Shown in pieces: positions 1 to 8,020 of a stretch of 64,000 nt of DNA. Each line of letters opens with the position of its first letter. Position 1 is the stretch's first letter. Location: positions 326,511 to 390,510 of the forward strand of contig CAWJGC010000008.1 in the NCBI GenBank assembly GCA_963842355.1. Direction: 5' to 3'. A program made the position numbers and the translations under genes. Origin of the DNA: JASHPR01 sp963842355. Lineage in GTDB: Bacteria; Actinomycetota; Actinomycetes; Streptosporangiales; Streptosporangiaceae. The notes under the pieces are model-generated. The model saw only the letters and a program-made list of their open reading frames with translations, was not told the DNA's origin and did no database searches.

Positions 1-363
1 CAGGTCGCCCGCTCCCTGCTCGCGCAGGAAGCTCACCGCCGTCCTGATCTGCTGCAGCGAGATTCCGGTGTCCAGCAGCCGCTTGACGATCTTCAGCGCC
101 AGGATGTCCCGGAAACCGTAGAGCCGCTGCGATCCGGAGCCGGCAGCGGCGCGCACGCTCGGCTCCACCAGCCCGGTCCGGGCCCAGTAGTCGAGCTGGC
201 GGTAAGTGATCCCAGCGGCCGTGCAGGCCGTCGGGCCGCGGTAGCCGACATCCTCGGGGCTCGCCGTCAGCGGCTCGCCGAACAACAGGCCCTGCTCATC
301 GGCACGGGAAGCCGCGTCCCCGCGCGCGCCCGACGCCTGGCCCTTGTCCTTGATTACCGCCAC
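1..363 (-). CDS. MerR-family transcriptional regulator (C-terminus outside window)
   Basis: This gene is cut by the window edge, so only about the first 120 residues are present. A winged-helix MerR DNA-binding domain is visible from about residue 40 (YRGPTACTAAGITYRQLDYW, then a GSQRLYGFRDI segment), a form in which the second helix and wing contact the promoter. I chose the GTG at 363 because a GGAGG lies just upstream at 369–373. It sits downstream of a DUF151 nuclease, FtsR and a GarA-like protein in the same orientation, matching the conserved actinobacterial order seen in mycobacteria (garA, Rv1828, Rv1829, Rv1830). The effector-binding part lies outside, so its signal is unknown. Confidence 0.85.
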   Translation of the reverse strand, partial: MAVIKDKGQASGARGDAASRADEQGLLFGEPLTASPEDVGYRGPTACTAAGITYRQLDYWARTGLVEPSVRAAAGSGSQRLYGFRDILALKIVKRLLDTGISLQQIRTAVSFLREQGAGDL

Positions 364-585
364 GCGCACCTCCGGCCCGGGACCAGGAGTTCCTGGCGTC
401 CCTGGAATGCCGGGGATGCCTGGGTACTCGTCTCGAACCGTAGGCCGACATCGGCAAGGTCGTCAACGATCTCCCGCGGCGCGTCGCGGTAACAGTAATG
501 AGTCACGACAAACCGTCATCCCGCTGCCACGCCAGCGTCCGGCGGCGCGGGCCCCCGGCCGCGCGGTGTCCCGCCGCGCCCGCCC

Positions 586-1056
586 TCATGTGGCCCGGCC
601 GAAGTCCTCAGGAGAGATCGTGTCGAGGAACTCGCGGAACTTCTCGACCTCATCCTCCTGCTCATCGGGGATCGCGATCCCGGCTTCCTCGAGGATCTCG
701 TCGGCCGCGAAGATCGTGGCGCCTGTCCTGAGCGCCAGGGCTATCGAGTCCGACGGCCTGGCGCTGACCTCCTTGCCGTTCGAGAAGATCAGGTCGGCGA
801 AGAACGTGCCGTTCCTCAGCGCGGTGATGTTGACCGTGCGCAGCTGAACGTCCAGCGCTTCGAGGATGTCCCGGAGCAGGTCATGGGTCAGCGGTCGAAC
901 TGGCACCAGGCCCTGCTGGGCGTAGGCGATCGCGGTCGCCTCCATCGGGCCGATCCATATCGGCAAGTACCTCTCCCCCTGCGTTTCTTTCAGCAGGACG
1001 ATGGGCTGGTTCGTGGGCATCTCAACCCGGACGCCTACGACCTCCATCTGCCTCAC
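586..1056 (-). CDS. Bifunctional nuclease family protein (DUF151/BFN)
   Basis: A 156-residue protein of the DUF151 bifunctional nuclease family, matching the family's usual size. The core has the typical run QPIVLLKE, LPIWIGPMEA, THDLLRDILEAL and the ARPSDSIALALR segment, with an acidic C-terminal tail. Plant members have been reported as RNase/DNase, but in actinobacteria the role is not established, so nuclease activity is inference. The GTG at 1056 has a GGAG-like site upstream; an ATG at 1047 is an alternative. It lies between two MerR regulators, and a stem-loop at 1141–1173 separates it from ftsR. Confidence 0.88.
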   Translation of the reverse strand: MRQMEVVGVRVEMPTNQPIVLLKETQGERYLPIWIGPMEATAIAYAQQGLVPVRPLTHDLLRDILEALDVQLRTVNITALRNGTFFADLIFSNGKEVSARPSDSIALALRTGATIFAADEILEEAGIAIPDEQEDEVEKFREFLDTISPEDFGRAT

Positions 1057-1140
1057 GGCGGCTCCGTCCTCACGTGCGCCTGACGCGCTGCCTCACTTCT
1101 GGACCCTGCTCAAAGGCACTCCCTTTGTCAACGTACACCC

Positions 1141-1173
1141 GCTATCGGGGCGCTCCCGCCGCACCCCGATAGC
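1141..1173. terminator. Stem-loop between ftsR and the DUF151 gene
   Basis: A perfect 10-bp inverted repeat (GCTATCGGGG at 1141–1150, CCCCGATAGC at 1164–1173) with a 13-base loop. It lies in the 165-base gap between the two minus-strand genes. There is no long U tract, so it may be a factor-dependent terminator, an mRNA-processing hairpin or an operator. Confidence 0.45.
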
Positions 1174-1221
1174 ATCGCGGCAGACGCCAGGGCGACGGGC
1201 GGCCCGGCACGCCGGGCCGTG

Positions 1222-1971
1222 TCACGCACTGGCGCCCCCTAAACCGCTGGTGCCAGGCCCGGGAAGGCCGTGGCCAGGAAACCCGGCCTCGGACAGGGCG
1301 GCCTCGATGAGCGCGCTGTGCAGCCGCAGCGTCGCCGCTGCTATTTCCCGTGCCGTGCGCCCCGCCTGCTCCCTGGCCTCCGGGTTGCGCTGCCGCAGCG
1401 TCGGCGCGACCACCTGCTCGATGAACGAGATCTCGCGCTCGGCCGCCGCCCGGACGGCACGCAGATGCCGCGCCTCGACGCCGTGCCGCCCCAGGACCGC
1501 TGCGGCCCGGGCGACCTGCAGTGCGTTCGGGCTGTAGACCCGTCCGACCCGGCGGACCAGGCCGAACGTCTCAAGCTCGGCCAGTTGCTTGTCATCGATT
1601 CCGGCTGCGGCGAGCAGTTCGCGCCGGCTCAGCGAGCCGCCGCCCGAGGTACCCGCGGCCCCGCCCCCGGCGCTGGTCTCTGCCTCCGGGCCGACCCGGG
1701 TGCTGGCACCGCCGCCCGCCGACGGCAGCAGTCGTTCCTTGATCACTCGCAGCGGCAGGTACTCGTCCCGCTGAGCGGTCAGGATGTAGCGCAGCCGCTC
1801 GATGTCGGAGGGGTCGAACCTACGGTAGTTGGACGGTGAGCGCGCGGGCTCGATCAGCCCCTCCGACTCGAGGAACCGGATCTTCGAGACGCTGATATCA
1901 GGAAACTCGTCCTGGAGCAGGACGAGTACCTCGCTGATACCGAGGTACGCCCGGGCAGGCTGTGCGCTCAT
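1222..1971 (-). CDS. ftsR: MerR-like regulator of the FtsR family
   Basis: A 249-residue protein with an N-terminal MerR-type winged helix (residues about 8–75: YLGISEVLVLLQDEFPDIS, then KIRFLESEGLIEPARS and YRRFDPSDIERL). A low-complexity Gly/Ala/Ser linker and a C-terminal helical domain follow. This is the Rv1828/FtsR group; the Corynebacterium member activates ftsZ transcription, and I infer a similar cell-division role. The start codon overlaps the stop of the upstream GarA-like gene (ATGA at 1968–1971), so the two are translationally coupled. The C-terminal domain probably dimerises. Confidence 0.85.
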   Translation of the reverse strand: MSAQPARAYLGISEVLVLLQDEFPDISVSKIRFLESEGLIEPARSPSNYRRFDPSDIERLRYILTAQRDEYLPLRVIKERLLPSAGGGASTRVGPEAETSAGGGAAGTSGGGSLSRRELLAAAGIDDKQLAELETFGLVRRVGRVYSPNALQVARAAAVLGRHGVEARHLRAVRAAAEREISFIEQVVAPTLRQRNPEAREQAGRTAREIAAATLRLHSALIEAALSEAGFPGHGLPGPGTSGLGGASA

Positions 1972-2513
1972 CCGCCGACCTGCGCGCCTCCGCCGCCATG
2001 CTCAGCCTGCGAGCGCGGGCCGAGAAGGAACACCAGGCGGAACTTGCCCACCTGCACCTCGTCGCCGCCGGTCAGGTCGGTCTCCTCGATCCGCTCCCGG
2101 TTCACGTACGTTCCGTTCAGGCTGCCCACGTCGCGGACCGTGAAATGGTGGCCGGAACGGTAAAACTCGGCGTGCCAGCGCGAGACGGTCACGTCGTCAA
2201 GGAAGATGTCGCTGTCCGGATGTCGGCCGACCAGGGTGAGGTCGCTGTCCAGGAGGAACCTGCTTCCCGCGTTCGGCCCGCGGCGGACGACGAGCAAAGC
2301 GGTCCCGGCGGGCAGCGAATCCAGGGTGGCGGCGTCGGCGACGGAATCGTCGCCGAACTCGCCATCGCCGGGTTCGCCGCCCAGGGTGATGATCGACGTG
2401 GTTTCCGCGGCGCCCTCGGCCGAGCCGCGAGCGAGCGGAGTGCCGCACTGCGAGCAGAAGCGTGCCCCCTCAGGGTTCTCCTGACCGCATCTGATGCAGT
2501 AGACGCTGGACAT
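1968..2513 (-). CDS. garA: GarA/OdhI-like FHA protein with N-terminal zinc ribbon
   Basis: About 181 residues. The N-terminus has a Cys4 zinc ribbon (C6, C9, C20, C23). It is followed by an ETTS motif at residues 37–40, the same short sequence phosphorylated by PknB/PknG-type kinases in GarA. The C-terminal FHA domain has the expected GRHPDSD, SRWHAEF and SLNGT phosphothreonine-binding elements. By homology, unphosphorylated protein binds and inhibits 2-oxoglutarate dehydrogenase and glutamate dehydrogenase, and phosphorylation causes self-binding and release. The frame is open upstream to about 2963, but domain content favours the ATG at 2513. The zinc ribbon is absent from mycobacterial GarA. 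It overlaps ftsR by 4 bases. Confidence 0.85.
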   Translation of the reverse strand: MSSVYCIRCGQENPEGARFCSQCGTPLARGSAEGAAETTSIITLGGEPGDGEFGDDSVADAATLDSLPAGTALLVVRRGPNAGSRFLLDSDLTLVGRHPDSDIFLDDVTVSRWHAEFYRSGHHFTVRDVGSLNGTYVNRERIEETDLTGGDEVQVGKFRLVFLLGPRSQAEHGGGGAQVGG

Positions 2514-2805
2514 GTCCCGAGCTAGCCTCCCATTCGCCGGCCATGCGGCCGGGGCGGGAACCATGTCAGCCTCGGTGGTTCGCCGCGAGAACTCCGCTGG
2601 TGGAGTCCACGCTACCCGCGCCGCGCCGCGCCGGTCTACGCGCCACGCGCTGCGCCCGCGCCCTGACAACCTACCCGGGAGCCGGCTGAAGCCGCCGGGT
2701 GTGCTGGCGTCCGTCCGCACGGCTCCCGCCCGCGCCTTCTCGCGACGCTTACGCCACATCCCGTCGCACCTCCGACGCGCCCTTCGTGCAATGTCCGCGA
2801 TTCTC

Positions 2806-5505
2806 TCATGCACGCGGCGTTCGCGCCGACACTCTACGGCAGCCCATACCGCTGGCGGACCGACGAACCCGGGCCAAGCGGCCAGGCGCGGGCAACCACG
2901 GCGGCCCATGCGGGCCTCGGGTCGGCGGCGTGCCTCGGATAAGCGGCCGGCGCGGGCAACCACGGCGGCCCATGCGGGCCTCGGGTCGGCGGCGTGCCTC
3001 GGCTAAGCGGCCGGCGCGGGCAACCACGGCGGCCCATTCATCCAGCAGAGCCTGGGCCGAGTCGCCGTCGGTTCCCTCGGCCCACAGGTGGGTCACGGCG
3101 TCGGACGGGTCGGGCAGGATCAGGATCCAGCCCCCGTCGGGCTCTTCTACCCGGACGCCGTCGGTGGTGTCGACCGTGCGGTCTCCGGCCGCCTCGACCA
3201 CCGTGCGCATCACGCTCCCCTTCGCCGCCCAGGGGGTGGGCATGGAGCGCTTGAGCAGGTGCGCGACGGGGATCCTGGCGTCGATCTGGCTGAGCGTCAG
3301 CCTGGTCCTCGCGACCAGGCCCAGCAGCCGGGCGAACGCCGCGATCCCGTCGATGGAGCGGGAGAACTCGGGCAGCACGAAACCGCCGCGGGCGTCGGCG
3401 CCGAAGATGACGTCGTCGGCCGCGGTGGCCTGGTACAGGCCGTGCAGCGACGTCGGCGTCCAGCGCACCTGGACCTTGTGGAAGCGGGAGACCCGTTCGG
3501 CGACCCGGGTGGTGGTCACCGGCAGCGCCACCCGCCCGCGCCGCCGCTCGGCCGCGATCAGGTCGAGCACCACGAGCAGCGCGCGCTCGTCGCTGACCAG
3601 GGCGCCTTTGTCGTCGACGAGCGTGATCCGCTCTCCGACCGGGTCGAACCTGACCCCGAACGCGGCCCGCGACGACGCGACGAGCTCCGCCAGCCGGTGC
3701 ATCCCGGCCCGGATCTGGGCGAGCGACTGCGTCGGCGACGCCTCGTCGAGGCGGGCGTTGACGGTCAGGACGTCCACCCCGATCCGGCCGAGCAACCCGG
3801 GCAGCACCAGCGACGCGGTGCCTCCGGCGCAGTCGGCGACCACCTTGAGGCCGGCCCCGCGCACACCGGTCATGTCGATGCAGCGCAGCAGTTCGTGGGT
3901 GTAGGCCTCGACCACGCGCGGCGGGTAGGTCAGCTCGGCGATCTCGCCGGGGAACGCGCGCCGGTACTCCTGACGCGAGAACACGCGCTCCAGCTTGCGC
4001 TGCGCGGCCTGCGACATGTCAGCTCCGTCGGAGTCCAGGAAGATGATGTCGATGGACTGCGGGTCACCCGGGGTGGTGCGCAGCGCGATCCCGCCGCTGT
4101 ACTCGCTGCTGCGCGCCGTCTCGAACCTGGCTACGGGCAGCGGCTGGGCCTCCAGGTCGACCACGTTGATCGCGCTCGCGTTGAGCGCGCCGTGCACCGC
4201 GCGCTTCAGCGCCCGCGCCGCGCGCGACACGTCACGGGACGTGGTGACCGTCGTCCCCTTCTTCAGCGTGGTGGCGTACGCGCTCGCGAGCCGGACGCAG
4301 AGCTCCGGGGTGATCTCGACGTTGACCAGGCCGGATACCCCTCGCGGCCCGAACAGGGTCCGCTGCCCGCGCGACTCCCAGATCACGCTGGTGTTCACCA
4401 CCGCGCCAGCCTCGATGGTCTTGAACGGGTAGATCTTCACCCCGGCGGACAGGTACGCCTCGGGCTCGATCACGCACTCGTCCCCCACGACCGCGTTCTC
4501 CTCGATCCGCGCCGAGCGCATCACGTCGGTGTTCTTCCCGATCACACAGCCGCGCAGGGTGGCGCCGACGCCTACGTAGACGTTGCTGTGCACGACCGCG
4601 CGGTGCAGGAACGCGCCTTCCTTGACCACCACGTTGCTGCCGATCACCGTGAACTCGCGCAGCTGCGCGCCGCCCTCGATCTTCGCGTAGTCCCCGATGG
4701 CGAGCGGTCCGGACAGGGCCGCGTCCGGGTCGACCTCGGCGCCCTCGGCGACCCAGACGCCCGGCGACACCTCGAACCCGTCGATCTCCGCCTTTACCCG
4801 CCCGGACAGCACGTCGGCCTGGGCCTTCAGGTAGCTCTCGTGCGTCCCGACGTCCTCCCAGTAACCGTCGGCGATCCAGCCGTACAGCGGCGCGCCGCGC
4901 TTGAGCAGCCGCGGGAACACGTCGGCCGACCAGTCGGCCACCTCGCCCGGCTCGAACTCGGCCAGCACCTCGGGCTCCATCACGTAGATGCCGGTGTTGA
5001 CCGTGTCCGAGAACACCTGGCCCCAGGTCGGCTTCTCCAGGAAGCGCTGGATCCGCCCGTCGTCGTCCACGATGATGATCCCGAACTCCAGCGGGTCGGG
5101 CACCCGGGTCAGCCCGACCGTGACCAGGGCGCCGTTGTCCTTGTGGAAGCGGACCATCTCGGACAGGTCGAGATCGGTGAGCGCGTCGCCCGAGATGACC
5201 AGGAACGGCTGGTCCCGCAGCGCGTCCTCGGCGTTCTTCACGCTGCCGGCGGTGCCCAGCGGAGTCTCCTCGGTGGCGTACTGCAGGCTCATCCCGAAGT
5301 CCTCGCCGTCCCCGAAGTAGTTGCGCACCATCGAGGCGAGGAATTGCACGGTGACCACGGTCTCGTCGAAGCCGTGCCGCCGCAGCAGCCGCAGCACGTG
5401 CTCCATGATGGGCCGGTTGACCACGGGAAGCATCGGTTTCGGCTGGTTGGCCGTCATCGGGCGCAGCCGGGTTCCCTCTCCGCCCGCCATTACGACAGCC
5501 TTCAC
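2806..5505 (-). CDS. Mannose-1-phosphate guanylyltransferase-like / degenerate phosphomutase fusion
   Basis: An 899-residue protein. Residues about 1–235 are a nucleotidyltransferase domain (AGGEGTRLRP at 7–16, then NQPKPMLPV). Left-handed beta-helix hexapeptide repeats follow to about 380, then a phosphohexomutase-like region to about 825. The mutase part lacks the usual hallmarks: the catalytic Ser loop (ASHNP) reads TTPGDP, and the metal loop (DGDxDR) reads DPVGERI. Sugar-nucleotide synthesis is therefore likely, and mutase activity is not. Family members end near residue 830 (DEWAAVV); the last ~65 residues come from frame-cycling through the 64-bp repeat and are probably non-functional. 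The GTG start overlaps the upstream phosphatidyltransferase stop (GTGA). Confidence 0.85.
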   Translation of the reverse strand: MKAVVMAGGEGTRLRPMTANQPKPMLPVVNRPIMEHVLRLLRRHGFDETVVTVQFLASMVRNYFGDGEDFGMSLQYATEETPLGTAGSVKNAEDALRDQPFLVISGDALTDLDLSEMVRFHKDNGALVTVGLTRVPDPLEFGIIIVDDDGRIQRFLEKPTWGQVFSDTVNTGIYVMEPEVLAEFEPGEVADWSADVFPRLLKRGAPLYGWIADGYWEDVGTHESYLKAQADVLSGRVKAEIDGFEVSPGVWVAEGAEVDPDAALSGPLAIGDYAKIEGGAQLREFTVIGSNVVVKEGAFLHRAVVHSNVYVGVGATLRGCVIGKNTDVMRSARIEENAVVGDECVIEPEAYLSAGVKIYPFKTIEAGAVVNTSVIWESRGQRTLFGPRGVSGLVNVEITPELCVRLASAYATTLKKGTTVTTSRDVSRAARALKRAVHGALNASAINVVDLEAQPLPVARFETARSSEYSGGIALRTTPGDPQSIDIIFLDSDGADMSQAAQRKLERVFSRQEYRRAFPGEIAELTYPPRVVEAYTHELLRCIDMTGVRGAGLKVVADCAGGTASLVLPGLLGRIGVDVLTVNARLDEASPTQSLAQIRAGMHRLAELVASSRAAFGVRFDPVGERITLVDDKGALVSDERALLVVLDLIAAERRRGRVALPVTTTRVAERVSRFHKVQVRWTPTSLHGLYQATAADDVIFGADARGGFVLPEFSRSIDGIAAFARLLGLVARTRLTLSQIDARIPVAHLLKRSMPTPWAAKGSVMRTVVEAAGDRTVDTTDGVRVEEPDGGWILILPDPSDAVTHLWAEGTDGDSAQALLDEWAAVVARAGRLAEARRRPEARMGRRGCPRRPLIRGTPPTRGPHGPPWLPAPGRLARVRRSASGMGCRRVSARTPRA
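2876..3041. repeat. 64-bp tandem repeat, about 2.6 copies
   Basis: Copies begin at 2876 (65 bases, one inserted A), 2941 (64 bases) and 3005 (partial, ending about 3041). All contain the block gcgggcaaccacggcggccc, at 2888, 2952 and 3016. The unit is the extreme 3' end of the nucleotidyltransferase gene, duplicated downstream. Because 64 is not a multiple of three, each copy is read in a different frame by the minus-strand gene. Confidence 0.9.
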
Positions 5506-6257
5506 CGCTGGCCTGCCTCCCTGTCTCCCCCGAGCATTGTCCCGGGCGGCGTCGTCCCGCCCGGACCACCCTCCAGATCGCCCCGCGGTAGCGGCCCGGG
5601 GGAACGGCTACCCGGGTCGTCCTCCCGCACGAGGCGGCGGGCCTGCTCCACGTACAGCAGGGCCGCGCACCAGTACAGTGCACTTCCCCAGATAGCAAAC
5701 GCCCAACCGGCAATTCTGGCGATCTCGGCGTAGCTGGTCGCGTGCGAGCCCAGGAACAGCAGCGGGAACGCGTACAGCAGGGCCAGCGTCGCGGCCTTGC
5801 CCACGAAGCTGACCTGCAGCGGGCCGTACTGGTGCCGGCGCAGCACGGCGAGCACCACCGCCAGCAGCAGCTCCCGGGCCGCGAGCAGCCCGACCAGCCA
5901 CCACGGAATGATGTCCCGGATGGCGAGCGCGGCGAGCGTGGCCACGATGTAGAGCCGGTCAGCGGCCGGATCGAGCACCTGGCCCAGCCGGCTTTCCTGG
6001 TGCAGCGCGCGGGCGATCTTGCCGTCCAGCCAGTCGGACAGGCCGGCGGCGATCAGCAGTCCGACGGCCCACCAGTCACCGGCCTGGCTGCGGGGACCGA
6101 GAACCAGCCACAGGAACACCGGGACGCCGGCCAGACGGGCCACGCTGATGGCGTTCGGAATAGTGACCACGCGCGCCTGCGGGTCGGCTCGCACGCCGCC
6201 CTTCGGCCCGCCCGGCCCGCCGTTCAGCCCGCCATGGCCCGCCGTTGCCCCTGCCAT
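5502..6257 (-). CDS. CDP-alcohol phosphatidyltransferase
   Basis: An integral membrane enzyme of about 251 residues with several hydrophobic segments. The full CDP-alcohol phosphotransferase signature is present: D-x2-DG-x2-AR-x8-G-x3-D-x3-D, seen as SDWLDGKIAR, then GQVLDPAADR. It transfers a phosphatidyl group from CDP-diacylglycerol to an alcohol acceptor such as glycerol phosphate or inositol phosphate; the acceptor cannot be told from sequence. I prefer the ATG at 6257 (GAGG four bases upstream); a GTG at 6272 adds five residues. The N-terminus is Gly/Pro-rich. It is coupled to the nucleotidyltransferase fusion downstream, which suggests a joint role in envelope lipid or glycan assembly. 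Confidence 0.85.
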   Translation of the reverse strand: MAGATAGHGGLNGGPGGPKGGVRADPQARVVTIPNAISVARLAGVPVFLWLVLGPRSQAGDWWAVGLLIAAGLSDWLDGKIARALHQESRLGQVLDPAADRLYIVATLAALAIRDIIPWWLVGLLAARELLLAVVLAVLRRHQYGPLQVSFVGKAATLALLYAFPLLFLGSHATSYAEIARIAGWAFAIWGSALYWCAALLYVEQARRLVREDDPGSRSPGPLPRGDLEGGPGGTTPPGTMLGGDREAGQR

Positions 6258-6355
6258 CTTGCCTCGCTGCACGCGTCCCGGCCCCCTAACTCACGGGCGG
6301 TCCGCCCAGGATACGGCGACCGTCCAGCGGGCAGGTCGGGCGCAACCGGTCATTC

Positions 6356-6373
6356 TTCGGGATTTTTCCCGAA
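6356..6373. other. Inverted repeat TTCGGGA-TTTT-TCCCGAA
   Basis: A perfect 7-bp inverted repeat with a four-T spacer, in the gap between the end of the thiolase gene and the start of the phosphatidyltransferase (both minus strand). It could be the thiolase terminator or an operator for the downstream pair; the sequence alone does not decide. Confidence 0.4.
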
Positions 6374-6479
6374 CGCCCTATTCCCTGGCGGGTCGCACCC
6401 GCCTCCGTCAGGCCCGGGCCGCGAGCAGGTTCCGCGGGGCGGGAATCCTGATCTTGTCGCGGGCGGCGCTCGGCGGGGC

Positions 6480-7706
6480 CTACGCGGCCTCCCACAGCGT
6501 GGCGATGCCCTGGCCGACGCCGATGCACATCGTCGCCGCGGCCCGGGACGTGCCGCGCCGCCGGATCTCGTGCAGCAGCGTGGTCGTGATCCGGGCTCCC
6601 GAGCAGCCGAGCGGGTGACCGATGGCGATCGCGCCGCCGTTGACGTTGACCAGTTCGGGATCGAGCTTGAGCTCGTCGATCACCGCCACGGCCTGCGCCG
6701 CGAACGCCTCGTTGACCTCGACCAGGCCGAGATCGTCCAGGCGCCAGCCGGCCCTCGCGAGAGCCCGGGTCATCGCGGGCACCGGGCCGATCCCCATGAA
6801 GTCCGGATGCACGCCCGCCGCGGCCGTGCCCGCGTACCTGGCCATCGGCCGGATCTGGGCGGCGGTCATCGCCCGCTCCGACATCAGCAGCAGGCCGGCC
6901 GAGCCGTCGTTCAGCGGCGAGGAGTTGCCCCCGGTCACCGTCCCGCCCTTGCGGAAGGCGGGCTTCCTGGCGGCCAGGTCGTCCAGGGTCAGGCCGGCCC
7001 TGATCCCCTCGTCGGCGGTCACGGTGGTGCCGGACCCCGCGCCGCCAGATCCCGTGCCGAGATGTTCGCCGCCGGGGACCGTCACCGGGATGATCTCCTC
7101 GGCCAGCCTGCCGTCAGCGGCGGCGTGCCCCGCCTGCTGATGGCTCCGCAGCGCGAACCTGTCCTGCCGGTCCCGGTCCACTCCGTAGCGCTCGGCCACG
7201 TTCTCCGCGGTCTCGCCCAGGCTGACCGGCGGGTAGAGCCGCTGCATCAGCGGGCTCACCAGCCGCCAGCCGAGCCGGGTGTCGACCACCCCCGGGTCGC
7301 GGGGGAACGGCTCGGCGGCGCGCGGCAGCACGAACGGCGCCCTGGTCATCGACTCGGTCCCGCCCGCCAGGCAGACGTCCGCGTCACCCGACGCTATGGC
7401 CCGGGCGGCGGCAGAGATCGCCTCCATACCCGACCCGCAGAGCCGGTTCACCGTGGCCCCGGGGATCTCCACCGGCAGGCCCGCCAGCAGCACGCCCATC
7501 CGCGCGACGTTCCGGTTGTCCTCGCCGGCCTGGTTGGCCGCGCCCCAGTACACGTCGTCGATACTGGCCGGGTCCAGCCAGGCATTGCGCACCATCAGCG
7601 CCCGGATCACGTCGGCGGTCAGGTGATCAGGCCGGGCGCCCGCGAGCGCTCCCTTGATCTTCCCCACCGGGGTCCGGCACGCGTCGACCGCGAATACGGC
7701 GCTCAT
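6480..7706 (-). CDS. Acetyl-CoA C-acyltransferase (thiolase)
   Basis: A 408-residue thiolase of normal length with the complete catalytic set: nucleophilic Cys90 in NRLCGSGMEA, the GHPLGCSGAR His motif and the C-terminal CIGVGQG Cys. It condenses or cleaves acyl-CoA by thiolysis; the family includes beta-oxidation thiolases and beta-ketoadipyl-CoA thiolase. The gene starts about 50 bases after the acyl carrier protein gene, same strand, and could be the last gene of the polyamine/ACP operon. The direction of the reaction is not evident from sequence. Confidence 0.92.
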   Translation of the reverse strand: MSAVFAVDACRTPVGKIKGALAGARPDHLTADVIRALMVRNAWLDPASIDDVYWGAANQAGEDNRNVARMGVLLAGLPVEIPGATVNRLCGSGMEAISAAARAIASGDADVCLAGGTESMTRAPFVLPRAAEPFPRDPGVVDTRLGWRLVSPLMQRLYPPVSLGETAENVAERYGVDRDRQDRFALRSHQQAGHAAADGRLAEEIIPVTVPGGEHLGTGSGGAGSGTTVTADEGIRAGLTLDDLAARKPAFRKGGTVTGGNSSPLNDGSAGLLLMSERAMTAAQIRPMARYAGTAAAGVHPDFMGIGPVPAMTRALARAGWRLDDLGLVEVNEAFAAQAVAVIDELKLDPELVNVNGGAIAIGHPLGCSGARITTTLLHEIRRRGTSRAAATMCIGVGQGIATLWEAA

Positions 7707-7756
7707 CCCTTGAATGTACCTTTGGTCGCGCTATCACCCGCCTGCGGGTACATCGA

Positions 7757-8020
7757 TCAGGCGGTCCGCTCCTCGATGAAGGCCGCGAGCGTGCCCAGCG
7801 TGGCGAGCGCATCGAGATTGAGGTCCTCGGCGGCGACGTCGACGCCGAAACGGCGGTGCACCTCGCGCAGCAGCAGCACGCCGGACAGTGAGTCGAGTCC
7901 CGCGCCGTCGCCGAACAGGGGCGTCTGCGCGCTGAGGCCGAGCAGTTCTGGCCGGCCCGCCGCCCGGGCCAGGATCTCCCGCAGCTCGTCGATGACCGCG
8001 GGCGCCGCGCCGCCGGTCAT
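7757..8020 (-). CDS. Acyl carrier protein
   Basis: An 87-residue stand-alone carrier protein. The phosphopantetheine attachment site is Ser44 in GLDSLSGV, followed by the usual helix 2 (LLLREVHRRFGVDV) and helix 3 with a terminal FIEE. Its start overlaps the stop of the FkbH-like gene by 4 bases, so it is made together with that enzyme. In known FkbH systems a discrete ACP receives a three-carbon glyceryl unit derived from 1,3-bisphosphoglycerate. I infer this ACP is the partner, not the fatty-acid-synthase ACP. Confidence 0.88.
   Translation of the reverse strand: MTGGAAPAVIDELREILARAAGRPELLGLSAQTPLFGDGAGLDSLSGVLLLREVHRRFGVDVAAEDLNLDALATLGTLAAFIEERTA

Noticed and set aside
1968..2963. 331-codon extended frame for the garA-like gene, starting in the 64-bp repeat
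   Set aside because: The zinc ribbon and FHA domain begin at 2513, and the upstream part is Arg-rich shadow sequence.
3088..5733. Long plus-strand open frame (881 codons) across the nucleotidyltransferase gene
   Set aside because: It is the antisense of a well-recognised minus-strand gene; long shadow frames are usual at this G+C content, and its translation is Arg/Pro/His-rich without domains.
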